From Hermodice carunculata (lineage: Eukaryota; Annelida; Polychaeta; Eunicida; Amphinomidae), in the NCBI GenBank assembly GCA_964020975.1, contig OZ026630.1, positions 27,240,137 through 27,304,136 of the forward strand: DNA of 64,000 nucleotides, in the 5' to 3' direction. Of this stretch, positions 51,130 to 63,860 are shown one piece after another. A program made the translations under genes and the position numbers. Position 1 is the first letter of the stretch, and every line of letters starts with the position of its first letter. The notes beneath the pieces are model-generated. The model worked only from the letters and a program-made list of their open reading frames with translations. It searched no databases and was not told the DNA's origin.

Positions 51130-53960
51130 ATACAAAATATACCTGTTGAAACTATGTAAATTTTGATTTGTCATATGTTTGGTACAGACTGGACCAAAGT
51201 GGTTTTCTTAAGCGGAAAACCATGCTATGTGATGGAATGTAACAGGGTGAACAACATTTACACTTTTCTCTAAGAGTTACCCGATTACCGAAGACTAACA
51301 ATTCCAACAATACATAGTATTCCGGAAGCATTTTAAAAATAAATAATCTAATCATGAATGGGCTACTCTAGTGAGCCTCTTACTTTTTTCGGGTACCTGA
51401 AGGCGAAATTGTTGTTACAGATGCTGTGTATTAAATAGCTATAAATTTTGTGTGACATAATTTCGCGTCTCTTACACAATGAAGTTAAAAACTGTCACAG
51501 TGATAAGATTGAGGCGTCTGTACAAAACCTTGATTGGAGATAAAAATTAAGTGGCTACAGTTGGCTCTTGACCGTTTCATTCGTGTAAGTGTTGAAAGGT
51601 CATGTATAGATTTAACAGACATTACTCACATTTAGAAAAAGTCAACTTTGCCCTATAATGCAAAGCATAATCTATTTCTTTTCTGCATTTTTATCTGCTC
51701 AAGTCTGTTCTCTTTCCCTAAATTAAATTTAGTTGGCGTAACTGTCATCTGGAACCCGGTAATTGAAGAAACGTCTGACAGTTTGCGCGCCAAGCAACAA
51801 TGTCAGAGAATCACTCGTGAACGAATTCAGATTCAGCTGACGCCTAGTCACCGTTATCATGTCAGATGCGGTCTTGCCACCTTGAGAGATGGATGATATC
51901 ATTTAGCATTATGTGCTCAACTGTGCTTAGAGCGTTATGTCCATGTTGAGGTTATTTTGATAAAACCACGTATCTGTTTAATCCGACGATAAAAGTATTC
52001 TTTACACAGCGATAATGTAGATATATGTTGCTCACTAAAAGGGTCAAAATGATCAATTGAGAATTTGTTATTATTGACTCTTCACAGAAAATCTATGAAA
52101 AGATGTATGTTTTCTGTACTGCGTTTTATTGAATAGTAATGATCTTGCTTTGGACGAGAAAAACTATGAAAACGTTTTGGCGCCAATAAGAAATAACTCA
52201 AAGTTTTCTAAGCAAGTCTCCAATCAGACCCCCCTGGTTAAGTAAATCTTCATATTTGAGATCAAGCAAACAGATTAAATCATCTGTTGAGACTGAAACG
52301 GAACATTAAGATTTATGACAGTGCAATTTAAAACAACTCAACATTACAGTCTGAAATGTCGATATTAAAGAGATTTATGTAATCATAAATTACGAGCAAG
52401 TGTTTATATCAGAACAAAAATGGCATAAAACTGCCCTATTTTGTTTTGTATTTATGGGTAGGCGACAGCGGATGTCTGCAGGCCAGTGCTACATCTGTAT
52501 GGAGAGATTGTAAAAGATAGGTAGACTACACAGCGTGAGTATTCATGTGCCCGTGTTGACCTTTTGTCGCCCAGAATAGACTTCAAGTCATCACATTTAC
52601 AACTGTACTCGTTGGGCTTCTGGCACTTCCCAAGGATAATATTGACACAGTAAATATCCTACTAAGAGGAGCACTTGTAAATCCCTTCGAACTGTTTAAA
52701 AAGATGGAGAACATTTACTTTGATCAATAAAGCAGAAAGCAGTTAATTTATACGCCAAACGTTTTTCTGTAGGCTTTGATGCAATATCTGGGTGTATACC
52801 GCAGAAAGATTATGGAGGTGTTACGTTTTGTACAGCACATTGACAGACGGTTACTTGCAGCTGTGTTGCTTACGTCTTATAGACAGACACACCAGCATCT
52901 GTGTTGTGTACATTATCTTTATCACTTGTGTTGCATTAAAAAATCCTTTTTTTAGTCTTTTTTCCAGGTGGCGTAAAGGCCACAGAAACACACACTATGT
53001 TACAATTTTAGCAGTTCTGACATGTGTGTTTTGTAAAGGTATTGAGAACTGCATCGTGGGAAATCTGGTGGTTGTCAATATGTTATCACACAACAACTTC
53101 TTTCATCTAGAGCAAGTGTGCCAAGTTGGCCTAAGATGTTATTGACCCCTTTCGCTATGTATTCATGAATATTCAGTTATTATGCACTTCGGCTTTGTTT
53201 TCATCTATATATCATACAAAAACAATACCTGGCAATAATGAGCAGCTAAATTCCCCCGACATCTGTTTCATTCAAAAAATAGACACAAGAAATACCTGTA
53301 TGTAAACTATGGCACGTGGGCCTTAGTTAAAGATAATCGTGACATAATGAAAGCAAAAGCCAATCTTCGTACTGGATTCAAAGCAGCTTATTGGCAGCTT
53401 GGTGTCTTTAGCGGTAAGCTCATGAAAATCTATTATGGTCATAGTTTGTCAAAGTATAACCAAACTGAAACTGACGACCACGTTCACTCAGTAAGCAATA
53501 TTCAAAATAGCAGGCCTATGTAGGGAAAACCACGAGCAAGAAAAAGTCTAAATCTGACGGGTATAAGCGTTAGCACTGCAAAAAACTTAGTTTAGTTTAA
53601 TCAGTACATATTATATTACGAAGAAAAGGAAAATTACGAGAATCAGCTAACAAAGTTTTCTCTGTAACAGAAGATCAAATTAAATGGCTCTTTAGACAAT
53701 AGTTTTGCCATCAGTAAATGAATTAAATAATTTGGTATTTATATATAGACGAGACAGGCCAATAAACTTTAAAGAGAAGTCCTGAAAGGTGGACCACCTC
53801 TTGGTTAGTCGCCGGGCTTTTGAAGTGTGATGTCATTCCTTATGGTCATGTGACAATTAACTATCTCTCATCCCTCTAAGGCAGGGTACCACTGGCTGAG
53901 GCGTTGCTCACTTCCTGCCCTGATACGAAACTGTATGCACTGGTCTGCCCCATGTATATA
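51130..53960. other. Non-coding sequence, nothing recognised
   Basis: About 2.8 kb. The 117-codon plus-strand frame at 52792-53145 is Cys- and Val-rich with hydrophobic stretches, but it matches nothing I know and lacks splice signals. Confidence 0.35.
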
Positions 53961-53968
53961 AGTTGTAT

Positions 53969-54019
53969 TTTGTATTGTATTGTTTTTTTACAATATACCA
54001 ATACAATACAAATACACAC

Positions 54020-54084
<65 letters not shown>
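53969..54084. repeat. (AT)n array with an inverted repeat on its left
   Basis: TTTGTATTGTATTG (53969-53982) is the exact complement of 53999-54012, leaving a 16-nt loop. The AT array follows at 54021-54084. GCATTGTATTGG recurs on the right near 54111. Confidence 0.8.
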
Positions 54085-54087
<3 letters not shown>

Positions 54088-54561
54088 CATGTATATATAA
54101 GGTATTTTTTGCATTGTATTGGTATATATATACCTGTTTAGGCAACATCAGTCTTCTTTCCCTGTAAGATTCAATGCAGTTTAAAAACTGAGAGCCAACA
54201 TATTGTGGTAGGAATAAACGATGACATATATAATATTATCATCTTCCCAAATACGTACAAGAGTTCCATTCCCCGCTCTTCTCCGCGATGAATACCGGTC
54301 CACAGGAAAGCCAGCAACACGGCGACAAAGCTTACATTGAACTTACAGACGTAAAGGACCCTCATACCAAAGCCCATAACGATGGCTACACCGGTCCCTT
54401 TTAAATAAGCAAATATGTTCGTCGTAAAAGTAAAGGTGTTTATCCATGAAGGATTTCATATGCTGAAGCGAGGTTTCCCTCTTATTTCTAGGCTAATTAT
54501 CAAACTTGCTTTGACCAACGTAGTTTCATTAAGTTTTTGGTCACAAAGATGACCCTTGGAT

Positions 54562-54860
54562 CCCTATAACATGATGGGAAGCTGGTTACTTATAACAAAC
54601 GGGAGTAGCTTTCTTGGATAGTATAACATGAGGGGAAGTTGTTTACCACGATCTCCTGTTAGTATGGTAAGGTTTTTACCTCGACCTTATGATATGGCGT
54701 GACCTGTATGCTCTGTCTCTATAACATGATGGGAAGTTCTTTAATCAGACCTTATAACATGACGGAACATTGTTTACTTGCACCTTACAGCATGACAGGA
54801 AGTTGGTTGCTCGGAGTTTATAACATCCGTGGACGTTGGTTAATATCACCGTATTACACG
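54562..54860. repeat. 33-bp minisatellite, degenerate
   Basis: TATAACATG-like words occur at 54565, 54622, 54720, 54753, 54786 and 54819. The last four are exactly 33 bp apart. Units also share GGGAAGTTGTTTAC and CACCTTA-like words. The left half is disordered. Confidence 0.75.
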
Positions 54861-56549
54861 ACATAATAGTAATACATGGTTGATCTTTCTCTGCTATATA
54901 TTGATAGTGAACATGGGTTTCCTGAAACAGATGATGATGTAGTTGTCTTACTCACATCTTATTTGGGAGTGCATATTTCTTAAAAGATTATCTTGTGATT
55001 TATGGGGAAAGAAAGAGACCTCTTTGAACTTTGGTTTCTGTGGTGGCTGAATTCTTTCATACGTGATGGCCATTATGAAGATGAATTCTCCTGCGGTGTC
55101 CCATGTTTTACCTTCTTTCAAACATCACGCACAAATAAACTGCTCGCCTGGTGAAACTGGTGGGAATAGACACATAAAACATAAGTGTTTTAGTTTAAAA
55201 AAAATCAGCTTTGTTTGTAACATTTATGACAAGTTTAGAAGTATAGTATCTAACGCCTGGAAAAAATATCAAAGAAAAGCCCTTAAAGAGGTTCCAACGG
55301 TCAGAATCTATTTTTATCGTGTTTAAGTGAACTCGATGTGTCTACTTTCTTTCTGACCATTTCGAACAAAACAAATTTCAATTTTCATATCATCGTATGT
55401 ATACAATATCTAATGCACTTCTACTTTATATCATAAAAAGGATTTAATATTCGCATTACTTCTCGTTCCACAAGCAACTTCCGTGAGGAAAATAAATTAT
55501 ATTTCTTTTAACAACGATACAATCGTTTTCCCCTAGTTTTGCCATGTTTCAGGAACCGAGCACAGAAGTTTTAAGAAAACGATTAACGGGCACTATATGC
55601 ATTATTGTGTGTAAAGTGGTTTTCCATGAGTAATGTTTAAACTCCAAATTGCAAATATCTGGGGTAAACGTCGTGTTGCTGTGATAGTGCACGTATAATC
55701 CCCACACCATGATCCAATAAACACACTCCAATGTTTAAAAAGCAGCACAAAAGTTAATCTTGATCGATCGACTTTCTGATCTATCGAAATAAGATTCGTC
55801 GGTTGGGTTTTCATTTCCCTCTGCACAGAGAAGCATTTGTATGAAAAATGAAAGACAACCGTGACCTGGTGTAATTTAATTGTACTGATTAGTCAATCAG
55901 GTATGTTCGGGATGGGAACCGAAACTGAATTTCCGAGCCAGTTTGACACGTATAGCATGAACCGGGTTTCGAGGGAGCCCTAGAAGTTGTTGATAAAAAA
56001 GTTGGGAAACTATTTTTTTTTTGCATCATTGCATCAAAAAAGATTCACAAGCCAAAACCTTTAAAACGTTATTGCTTTTTTGTATTGAATGGTCATTTAC
56101 TCGTAGGTTTAATATATATAATATCTAAGCCAAACTTGCCCTTCAATTTCGTTGGAGGCAAAAAATTTAACCTCCTACAATGTAAGCAGTATAATTATCC
56201 TAATGGAAGGAAATTCCAGGCTTACAAACAAATCTTGCACAGTCTAGGTTTTACTCTAAAACTCCATATTTTCCATTCATGTTGTATTGTCACGATTTCT
56301 ACATTCTTCAGTCCGAAAGTAAAACTAATCAATTAGCAGATAATTGTGGTTATCGTAGAAGAATCTAAATGCTCGAAATAAACGAAATTCACTTAATAAA
56401 GAGTAAAAGGAGTGAGACAATTATACAATAAATATGAAGAAAATTAACCAGTTGAAATTTTGACACATCCACTTGAATCAACCCGACATATAAAAATACA
56501 AGCTTTGTATACTGACTGTTATCAAAACTGTAGTCACTTGATTTTTAGC

Positions 56550-56550
<1 letters not shown>
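54861..56550. other. Non-coding sequence, nothing recognised
   Basis: About 1.7 kb with no motif-bearing frame. Confidence 0.4.
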
Positions 56551-56591
<41 letters not shown>

Positions 56592-56606
56592 TGTGTGTGT
56601 CTGTGT

Positions 56607-56663
<57 letters not shown>
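56551..56663. repeat. (TG)n microsatellite, about 113 bp
   Basis: Pure TG apart from three regularly spaced TC interruptions at about 56591-56612. The poly-Val/Cys frames are artefacts. Confidence 0.97.
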
Positions 56664-56665
<2 letters not shown>

Positions 56666-59310
56666 ATTTGTAACTCTCGGGACATATCAAATCAGATTGT
56701 AATTAAGTTGTTTTTGAGTGTTGGGATTTCATCGAATATTCAAGCACTTTCAATTAGATCTGCATGACCTAGATTTTACATAATGGGCAGCTAGAGTTAC
56801 TTGGATTTCAATTAAAAGAAAGAGTACCGCGGGCAACTTTGAGCAAGGAAAAGTTGGCAAATTATGCACGTCGATAGGCTCATTCAAATTTCTGACATAA
56901 TTTCATAAATGTTCGTGTATATAAGTACAAAATGTTGTATTTACGACGGTTTTATCCGGTCGTTTTGAGTTTCATTTTAATCACATTGCGTGCAGATGAT
57001 GTATTCACGTATAAAACAATATTGGGGGATTATTTAGCCAGTGCATAGTTTTCTCGATGTACGCATTTGTATACAATTTTCCCCAGAACCAGGGGGTGAA
57101 TATCACAAGTTACAAAAGAATAGTGGATTGCATGAATGCCTCTTTCTACGAATATAAAAGGGGTTGATGACTTGGACGCTTGAATTTTAACACAATTGCA
57201 TGCAACTTAAAATGGAACACAATCCTTCAGAAAATCAATGCCAGAAAGAAGCTGACTTTTGTAAAGTTCAGGCTGGAATCATGGGTACACTGACATTTCA
57301 CGCAATGCGTTATTGTTGACAAGACAATGTTTTCCAACATAGCAGCACGATTGTTCGATTGATGCAAGAATATCGTCGATGCCGATTTTCAGGTAATATT
57401 GGCATGATTTGAATATTTATGAATGCTATTCTTTCGCCATGCACCACTGCAACATGTACAACTTCAAATAACAACAGCGCAATTTGTCAAAAAAGTGTAG
57501 TATTTTGCAATACTCAAATTGTAATAAAATTGTTGAATTGTAAATTAAACATAAATTATTTTCTCTGAACTTAAGTCAAAGTAATGAGTTGTTCACGGAC
57601 CAGGATAACATTGGTTAATAAGACGATCTACAAACAAAATGTTTTGATATTTATTTGTAACTTTGCTTCGTCAATTGAAAGAGATCATACATATTTTTGG
57701 AACTATTCCTCCCTACCTGTTTCTACCCATGTCTTTAACGCAGCACGGTATGATAAAATATTGTTTTCTTTTTCTACTTGATATCAGTACGTTAAATCGA
57801 AACTATTTGGACATATACTATATCGCCATTCTCTGATTCTGGGAAGTATCTATTAGAAAGGCGAGACGTCTCCTCAATACAAACGATGATAACTGCAGCA
57901 TTCATTTTGATACAAAGCTTACCTGTATTTGCATTTTGTAAACTCTCGCTATATAATACACGTATGCCTTTGGCCTATATTATTAGCTCAAACTTTATTA
58001 AATATAAATTCGATCAACTCTTTGTTCTAGCGTGCAGCGTTGGTCACGTGGATGACACCATACACATCTGCCATGGTGCGTTTAGCAGACGAAACGTTTG
58101 CCAGCGTTCGATTATCTTTTGTTTGCTTAAGAGTAAGAGCTGGCGAACGTTGTGTTCTATTGACCTTGGCCCTGCAGCTGAGGTCTCTCCATAATATATA
58201 ACGCACTAGTTATCCCAACAAAATTATCGTAGCTTATGATAAATGAACAGTGTTACCATAATGTATTACAAACGACTTCAAATTTTGTATTTCAAATTCC
58301 GCTCGTATTACTAATTCATTCTGATAACATTTTGCTACACTCCACAAATTATTTCTGTCATGTAGGACATTCAGTCTGGACCAAATAAAGTTTCTAAAAT
58401 ATATTACGGACAGAACTCTGACTTAGCGCAAGCTCGGAAAACGGTGTTAGAATTTAATTCCGGAGCAATACATGTAAAGGTGGTGACGGGATCCCGGAGA
58501 GTCAGTGCAGGTGTTTGGTCATCACTTTTATGCGATTTCTGGCTGAAATGTTGTACCTCCAATTTAAATCATGCTCTATGTTTAAATAATCACATCGGAC
58601 TGCTACATGCTTCTTTACGTCTGTCATCTCTGAAGCCGTGGAGACAATTATCAAGGGATAATTGAAAAGTGCTGTACAGTTTCCCCTTTGCTGACCCCAT
58701 AAATTAGCTGCAGATGGTAGTATGTACTCCCATTGCAGTTTAGTACATGATGTCGTAGAGCAACTAAATGAAAACTTTACTCGAATTGGGATCACTTCTT
58801 TGCCCATAAATTACACATTTTCATTCAACAGATATCGTGTGGAAATCACTAAAAACATTAAAGTGCATCATTACTTATCTAAATGTAGTCGTCGTCTTAA
58901 CTGAACTTAGCGAGGAGTTATCATGAACATCTTCAGAATGACCAACTAGCAGTATGGAACCACATACATTTTTTTTCAACCATAAAATTGCCATTTACTG
59001 CATAAACAGCTTTGATCATATTGCTTAATCACTGTTGCAGATAGTTCTGCTCTTCGCTAAATAACAAGTCCGAATAAAATCACGTGAAGAAACTGCTCGT
59101 GCAGACTACTTTCTGTTGCATTAAACCAATGGAATATATATACTTCGTTCAGTTAAACTGAAGCATTGAAGCTGAAATATACTGCAATTGGAAGGTTGTG
59201 ATTTTGAATTGCCCGTGACAATAAGAGAATGACACTTTGGGTATACTGCTCAAAGAGGAAGTGACTCCAAATCTGCTGAGCAAACAAGCAACTGACTTTT
59301 AACCTGATGA
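56664..59310. other. Non-coding sequence, nothing recognised
   Basis: About 2.6 kb. The frames at 57886-58194, 58444-58665 and 58502-58807 lack motifs. Confidence 0.4.
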
Positions 59311-59634
59311 CTACCTATGACCTCCTCTTGTGTTTTCCATAAACATTTCATCATAATTTGACCCTAAAGGATCCCCAGTCTCAGGTACGGACTGGAACAA
59401 AGGGCCAGGATCCAGTGTGTCTGTACAGAACCTAGGAGCCAGAGGCAATAATGTTTCATCCAGAAAATGAGGATGCTTGAGAGAGAAGCGTTCAAACGCT
59501 TGTGTAACCAACCCGATTTCTCGAATATGACAGCCGCAGCGACTCGGTGATTCTGCCGTTTTAGAGACGTGCATACTCCACTGTGCTTCGCGCAAATGAA
59601 CAATATACAGAAAGTTTGGTTGAATGCTGGTCAA
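59311..59634 (-). other. Possible exon, unrecognised
   Basis: A minus-strand frame of 107 codons has protein-like composition in its second half: SKTAESPSRCGCHIREIGLV, HPHFLDETLLPLAPRF, DTLDPGPLFQSVPETGDPLG and NYDEMFMENTRGGHR. The Pro/Asp/Glu content is unlike the A+T-driven frames around it. A GTAGTC that could serve as a splice donor overlaps the stop region. No family recognised and no partner exons seen. Confidence 0.25.
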
Positions 59635-60297
59635 GAAATGTGTTCATCGAGTGCGGGATTTTTGTCTCATGAAATAAGATTTTGTGCATGTCATCTGCTT
59701 TCCTTTTGCATTGCCCATTACGACCAGTGGAGGGACTTTATACAGGATCACTGACCCTTCTCGCGACTACTCATACCTTTTCTTCGACATTTTTCCACTT
59801 TGAGTTTATCACTGAGAAGCTTATGCAACTTCATATTAAATATTAGTCAGACTGATTTTGCGTGACTAAAGGTGTTGACAGCTGCATTTTCTGTTCGATG
59901 ACTGCCCGGGTCTATGTTCAAGCGCAGAGAGCTGATCGCATATAATTCGGGAAACGATTTCCAAGGAGAATGCTACATATTGTACAGTGGACAAAGCGTT
60001 GTAAGTTACGTCCCGTGGGTTCACCTTAAATAAACTAAACTTAGTTAAACCCCATATAACACTGTGTAGATATCCATAATTCGTCATATCAAACAAAGTA
60101 CGAGTCCCTTCTGTCAACAAGGAAAACTGTTGCTATCAACAAATTGACCATATCATATTCACAGAGAAAAATTATAAATTCAGGGGATCAAATGCAAATA
60201 CAAATGCAAAGTTGGAATGTGAAACACAAACCGACAAGACTAATTCCAATGCAGAAACAAATCTTATTCCTCATGTTAGAAATGCTGGCCAAATTAC

Positions 60298-60299
<2 letters not shown>
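59635..60299. other. Non-coding sequence, nothing recognised
   Basis: Short frames only. Confidence 0.4.

Positions 60300-60336
<37 letters not shown>
60300..60336. repeat. T37 homopolymer
   Basis: An uninterrupted T-run. It could be the poly(A) tail of a minus-strand retrocopy, but no SINE body or target duplication is visible on either side. Confidence 0.9.
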
Positions 60337-60339
<3 letters not shown>

Positions 60340-62550
60340 TCGCAGTAGGTAACGCGAGGTGTATAATTGTCCAGAAGAGACATAATGCAGTAGGGTTGTA
60401 ACAGTCTTTGTCCTTGCTTCATTTCTCTTGAAATCTGCACTTCAGCTCAAAGTACGACAGTGGCTGCGAAACGTTTGACCTTATGTTTAGAAAAGTATAA
60501 CTAATTTTGAGGTACAAATGAGGTCAGGTATTACTGGAGCACTTGTTATAACTTAATTTGATCGTTCTCTCAAATCAGAAGTTGAAATTAGCTGATGCGA
60601 AAGTGTCTGCTACGTACCAATGTATGATATTGCTTGCAATGCCTTTACTTTCAGTGCAAAGGTGTTTATGATTAAAGTCTCTTGACAGAAACATTTTGAC
60701 TCTCTGTAGAAACCCACGTCTGACAAACCGTTGCACCAATTAATGTGCCGGTAAATCCTGAGGATTAGGCGAGACGCTTAATTTACGCTTGTTCAGTTTC
60801 TCTGCCCCCAATTGCGCGGGGGGGGGGGACACATACCTTCTTAACTGCACCTCAATTAGTCAGTTCACCAATATGAGTCCCATGGGGTGAATCAGTCTTT
60901 TTTTCTCTGCCGCTATTTGAATGCATTGATGTTTCTAGTAAACACAAAAATGAAATGAAATTTTCAGCCGCGCATCCACCGTTGCAAGAAAAAGTGAAAA
61001 AAATGACCACTAGTCAAGAAAAAATTCAAATTACCGATCGCATTGGTTTTGACAGCCATGAAGCGGCTCCTTGTTGGCACAAAATCAAAAATGACAGTCA
61101 AACTTTACTAAGCTTCAACTCTTTTCTGATGGTGAAATATTATAAAAGTTTAAAACTGAATATAGTCTGTCCCTAGACGAGTTATGAGCTTCAAAGAACG
61201 CCGAGAAAAGTGATCGACTGAGTGCGCATATCCAATCAGATCTGCTGTGGAACTTTTGGTCAGATCGGTCCCTGAACGCACCATCAATTCAGGTCTACGA
61301 GGAAATAGGTGGCATTTGAAATTAGCGCTCCCTGTCGACAGGTTTGCTTGGGAAAAATATGAGTTAAAGTGCCTTACCTGACCTCTGTTGTGGGCGATTC
61401 AGATCTAGCTGCAACTAGTTTCTTGACCTTGACTTATACTGTAGTTTTTTTCTGTCAATTGACTATCAAACGCTGGTTGTAAATATTAGCTGCTTCGACT
61501 TGAAGAACAAAAGGTCTTCCACTCATCTCAAGGGTGGTGCCCTGACAGTTCATGATTTCCCTTTGCGTGGCAGGCCCAGTGAAGCGTGTTAGGTGGTTTG
61601 CCAAAAATCAAAACCTTTACGAATAACCTCTTTGTTCTTATTATTTTTACAGCTTTGGGTCTCATGGTTTTAATTTTCTTGCTCTGGCCTGTGAAAATGA
61701 CTTTGAAGACGTACTTGTCAAAGTTCATGAATTATTTCGACTGTGGGTATTGTCCATTATGCAACAAGGGCATTTTATACTGTAAATACAATATTCTAAT
61801 TCTATGCGCTGTTACTCTAGTAATAATATATTAACATTAATATTTTCACTAACGCCCATTAAAGTACAATAGATATGACACGGCTCTTGTAAGGCAAATA
61901 CTACAGAAGGAATAAAATAAAAACACCTCCTCTTGAGTGGTCAAGCATTCTGAGATGATAATGCCCCGGCTTTTGGAAAAAGTGCAATGGCCAAAAGATG
62001 AGCTTGATCAGGGGATACTCATCATAGTAAGGCTGAAAAGAATTCACAGTAAAACTAAGTGCTAAGGTTGTCAACCACACCATCTTTGTTAGCGTACTTT
62101 GTTCTCACATTTGTCGGGAAATGAAGCTGCAGTTAAATGAGATAAATTTTGATGCTCAACCAGAGTGGCTGGGCATAAAAATCGTTTTAAACATATGAAA
62201 AATACAAATATCTCACGTGATGAAGAATGCACCTTGCAAATACGCCAGCAGAGAGACAGTATATGTTACAAACATCTAATACTGATTCACTTTTTGCGGC
62301 ATCCTGTAATTTAGCCCATGAGAGAGATGAGATCTCTTGCCAGTCTCAAACACGCTTTAATTCACCTTGTGTGGAGCCAAACTGCTAATACATAGTCTTA
62401 TTGATACGTTTACTACTCATACCATGGATAGCATTGCGTCTCAGTTTCTATACCACAATAACCAATAGCTACTTCTTTTTGAAATTCACTGCAACATGCT
62501 GCATTTCTCCTCGCTATACTACTGCTCTGTTACTACTAGTCGTAGTACAA
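60337..62550. other. Non-coding sequence; G10 run near 60820
   Basis: About 2.2 kb without recognisable exon or element protein. The plus-strand frame at 61586-61834 has one hydrophobic stretch and CGYCPLCNKG, insufficient for a call. Confidence 0.4.
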
Positions 62551-62578
62551 CTACTACTACTACTACTACTAAGAAGAA

Positions 62579-62613
<35 letters not shown>

Positions 62614-62743
62614 AGAAGAAGAAGGAGAAGAAGAAGAAGAAGAAGAAGAAGAAGAAGAAGAAGAAGAAGAAGAAGAAGAAGAAGAAGAAGAAGAAGAAGA
62701 AGAAGAAGAAGAAGAAGAAGAAGAAGAAGAAGAAGAAGAAGAA
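62551..62743. repeat. (ACT)n(AAG)n microsatellite, about 190 bp
   Basis: About seven CTA/ACT triplets join directly to about 57 AAG triplets (62571-62743) with two single-base interruptions near its left end. The AAG part is a pure purine/pyrimidine mirror repeat able to form triplex DNA. The poly-Arg and poly-Lys frames across it are artefacts. Confidence 0.97.
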
Positions 62744-63360
62744 AGTCTACCCCTTTACAACGGGGGCACCGATGAAGCGTGGCTAATTCATCGCGCGTCT
62801 AGAATATTTACAATGATAATGACCAACATAATGTACAGCTGTTTACCTGTCCGTGTGGTAAAAAGTGATTAGGGTTGGGAAAAACACATTTGTTACTCTT
62901 TACGTTGCAATTCTGAAAATTTGGAAGTTCCAGGTCTGAATTTTCTAGATGGACGTAATTCAATAAGAACCAGAGCACAACCAGGACAATTGTGGTGAGC
63001 TAAATTAACTTTTGAGAACAATTTTTTTTGTCACCAGATTCACAAGACAGCCTGCATAGGCTCTAACCACCCATTTTGTCGACCCTAGTGCTCTGGTGTT
63101 ACATAACAAATTTAATCCATGCAAGAAGTTCATAATTCGAATAGACATTATTCCAGAATAAAAACATCTACTAACAAAGATACCAATACCACCAGAAGGC
63201 CTTTACCATGTTGGACTTGGTGTGAGAAATGATAAAATTTATGAACAGGAACCAGTAGCTCGCAATCTTCTCCTTTCATAGTTTTCAATAGCACAAAAAT
63301 TTCATGTCCAAATACAAAATGTTGTGTTTCACTGGCATCAAGCTTACAACTTATGTCACA
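62744..63360. other. Non-coding sequence, nothing recognised
   Basis: About 600 bases with no motif; it may be flanking or untranslated sequence of the element to its right. Confidence 0.4.
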
Positions 63361-63374
63361 AATGTTCTATATTA

Positions 63375-63860
63375 TACACAAGACATGAGAAAGGTCAGGT
63401 GCAACTTTGTTAAACACCGGAAGGCTCGGCCGAGAGGGAGATCACGGTTCAGTCTTTCGGCAACTTTCCGACCCAGAATACTCTTGGTCCCTTCTGTTAG
63501 ACACAGATTGTCTCTACGAAGATACAGGTCTGTGTTGTCCAGGTATGCAATCTGGGGACTCTGGAGACAAAGTTGGCAGACACATTCGTTCAGTTCGGCT
63601 GAGCGTTGTCATAGACCAGCAGTTCTCATAGATGGGTACAGGGAAAACGCCCGTATCATAGGGGCTTTCTCTTTCCTTTTGATACTTTCCATGGAATCTT
63701 TAGACAGGGCATTAATCCCATGGTCATCTTCATTGACAATTCTCTCCAGTCTATCAGTGATACTTTCAATCCGTGCACTACTATAGCAGACGTCTAGAGC
63801 ATCAACGCTATTTCGTCTACACCGATGAGCCATCCCACGCACATTCTCGGATCCGCACAT
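63375..63860 (-). mobile_element. Broken SGNH/GDSL esterase-like fragment, possibly LINE ORF1
   Basis: Minus-strand sequence with protein-like composition across nearly 500 bases. In order it shows SARIESITDRLERIVNEDD, SMESIKRKEKAPMIRAFS, a SLYP block, QRSAELNECVCQLCLQSPQI, YLDNTDLYLRRDNLCLTEGT, KSILGRKVAERLNRDLPLGR. This order (helix, Ser-Leu-x-Pro strand, ELN helix, a D-N-T strand, then a D-x-L-x-L-T-x-x-G-T-K block) matches the C-terminal half of SGNH esterase domains that occur in ORF1 of some CR1/L2-type LINEs and in related element proteins. The region is broken and lacks the N-terminal GDS block. Assignment to a LINE is inference; another element class is possible. Confidence 0.4.

Noticed and set aside
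52792-53145. 117-codon frame with hydrophobic stretches
   Set aside because: Considered as a membrane-protein exon, but no family motif and no flanking splice sites.
56460-56767. Val-Cys repeat proteins
   Set aside because: Translations of the (TG)n array.
60300-60336. Poly(A) tail of a processed retrocopy
   Set aside because: No retrocopy body, polyadenylation signal or target duplication visible on either side.
62401-62786. Arg- or Lys-rich 96-124-residue proteins
   Set aside because: Translations of the (AAG)n array.
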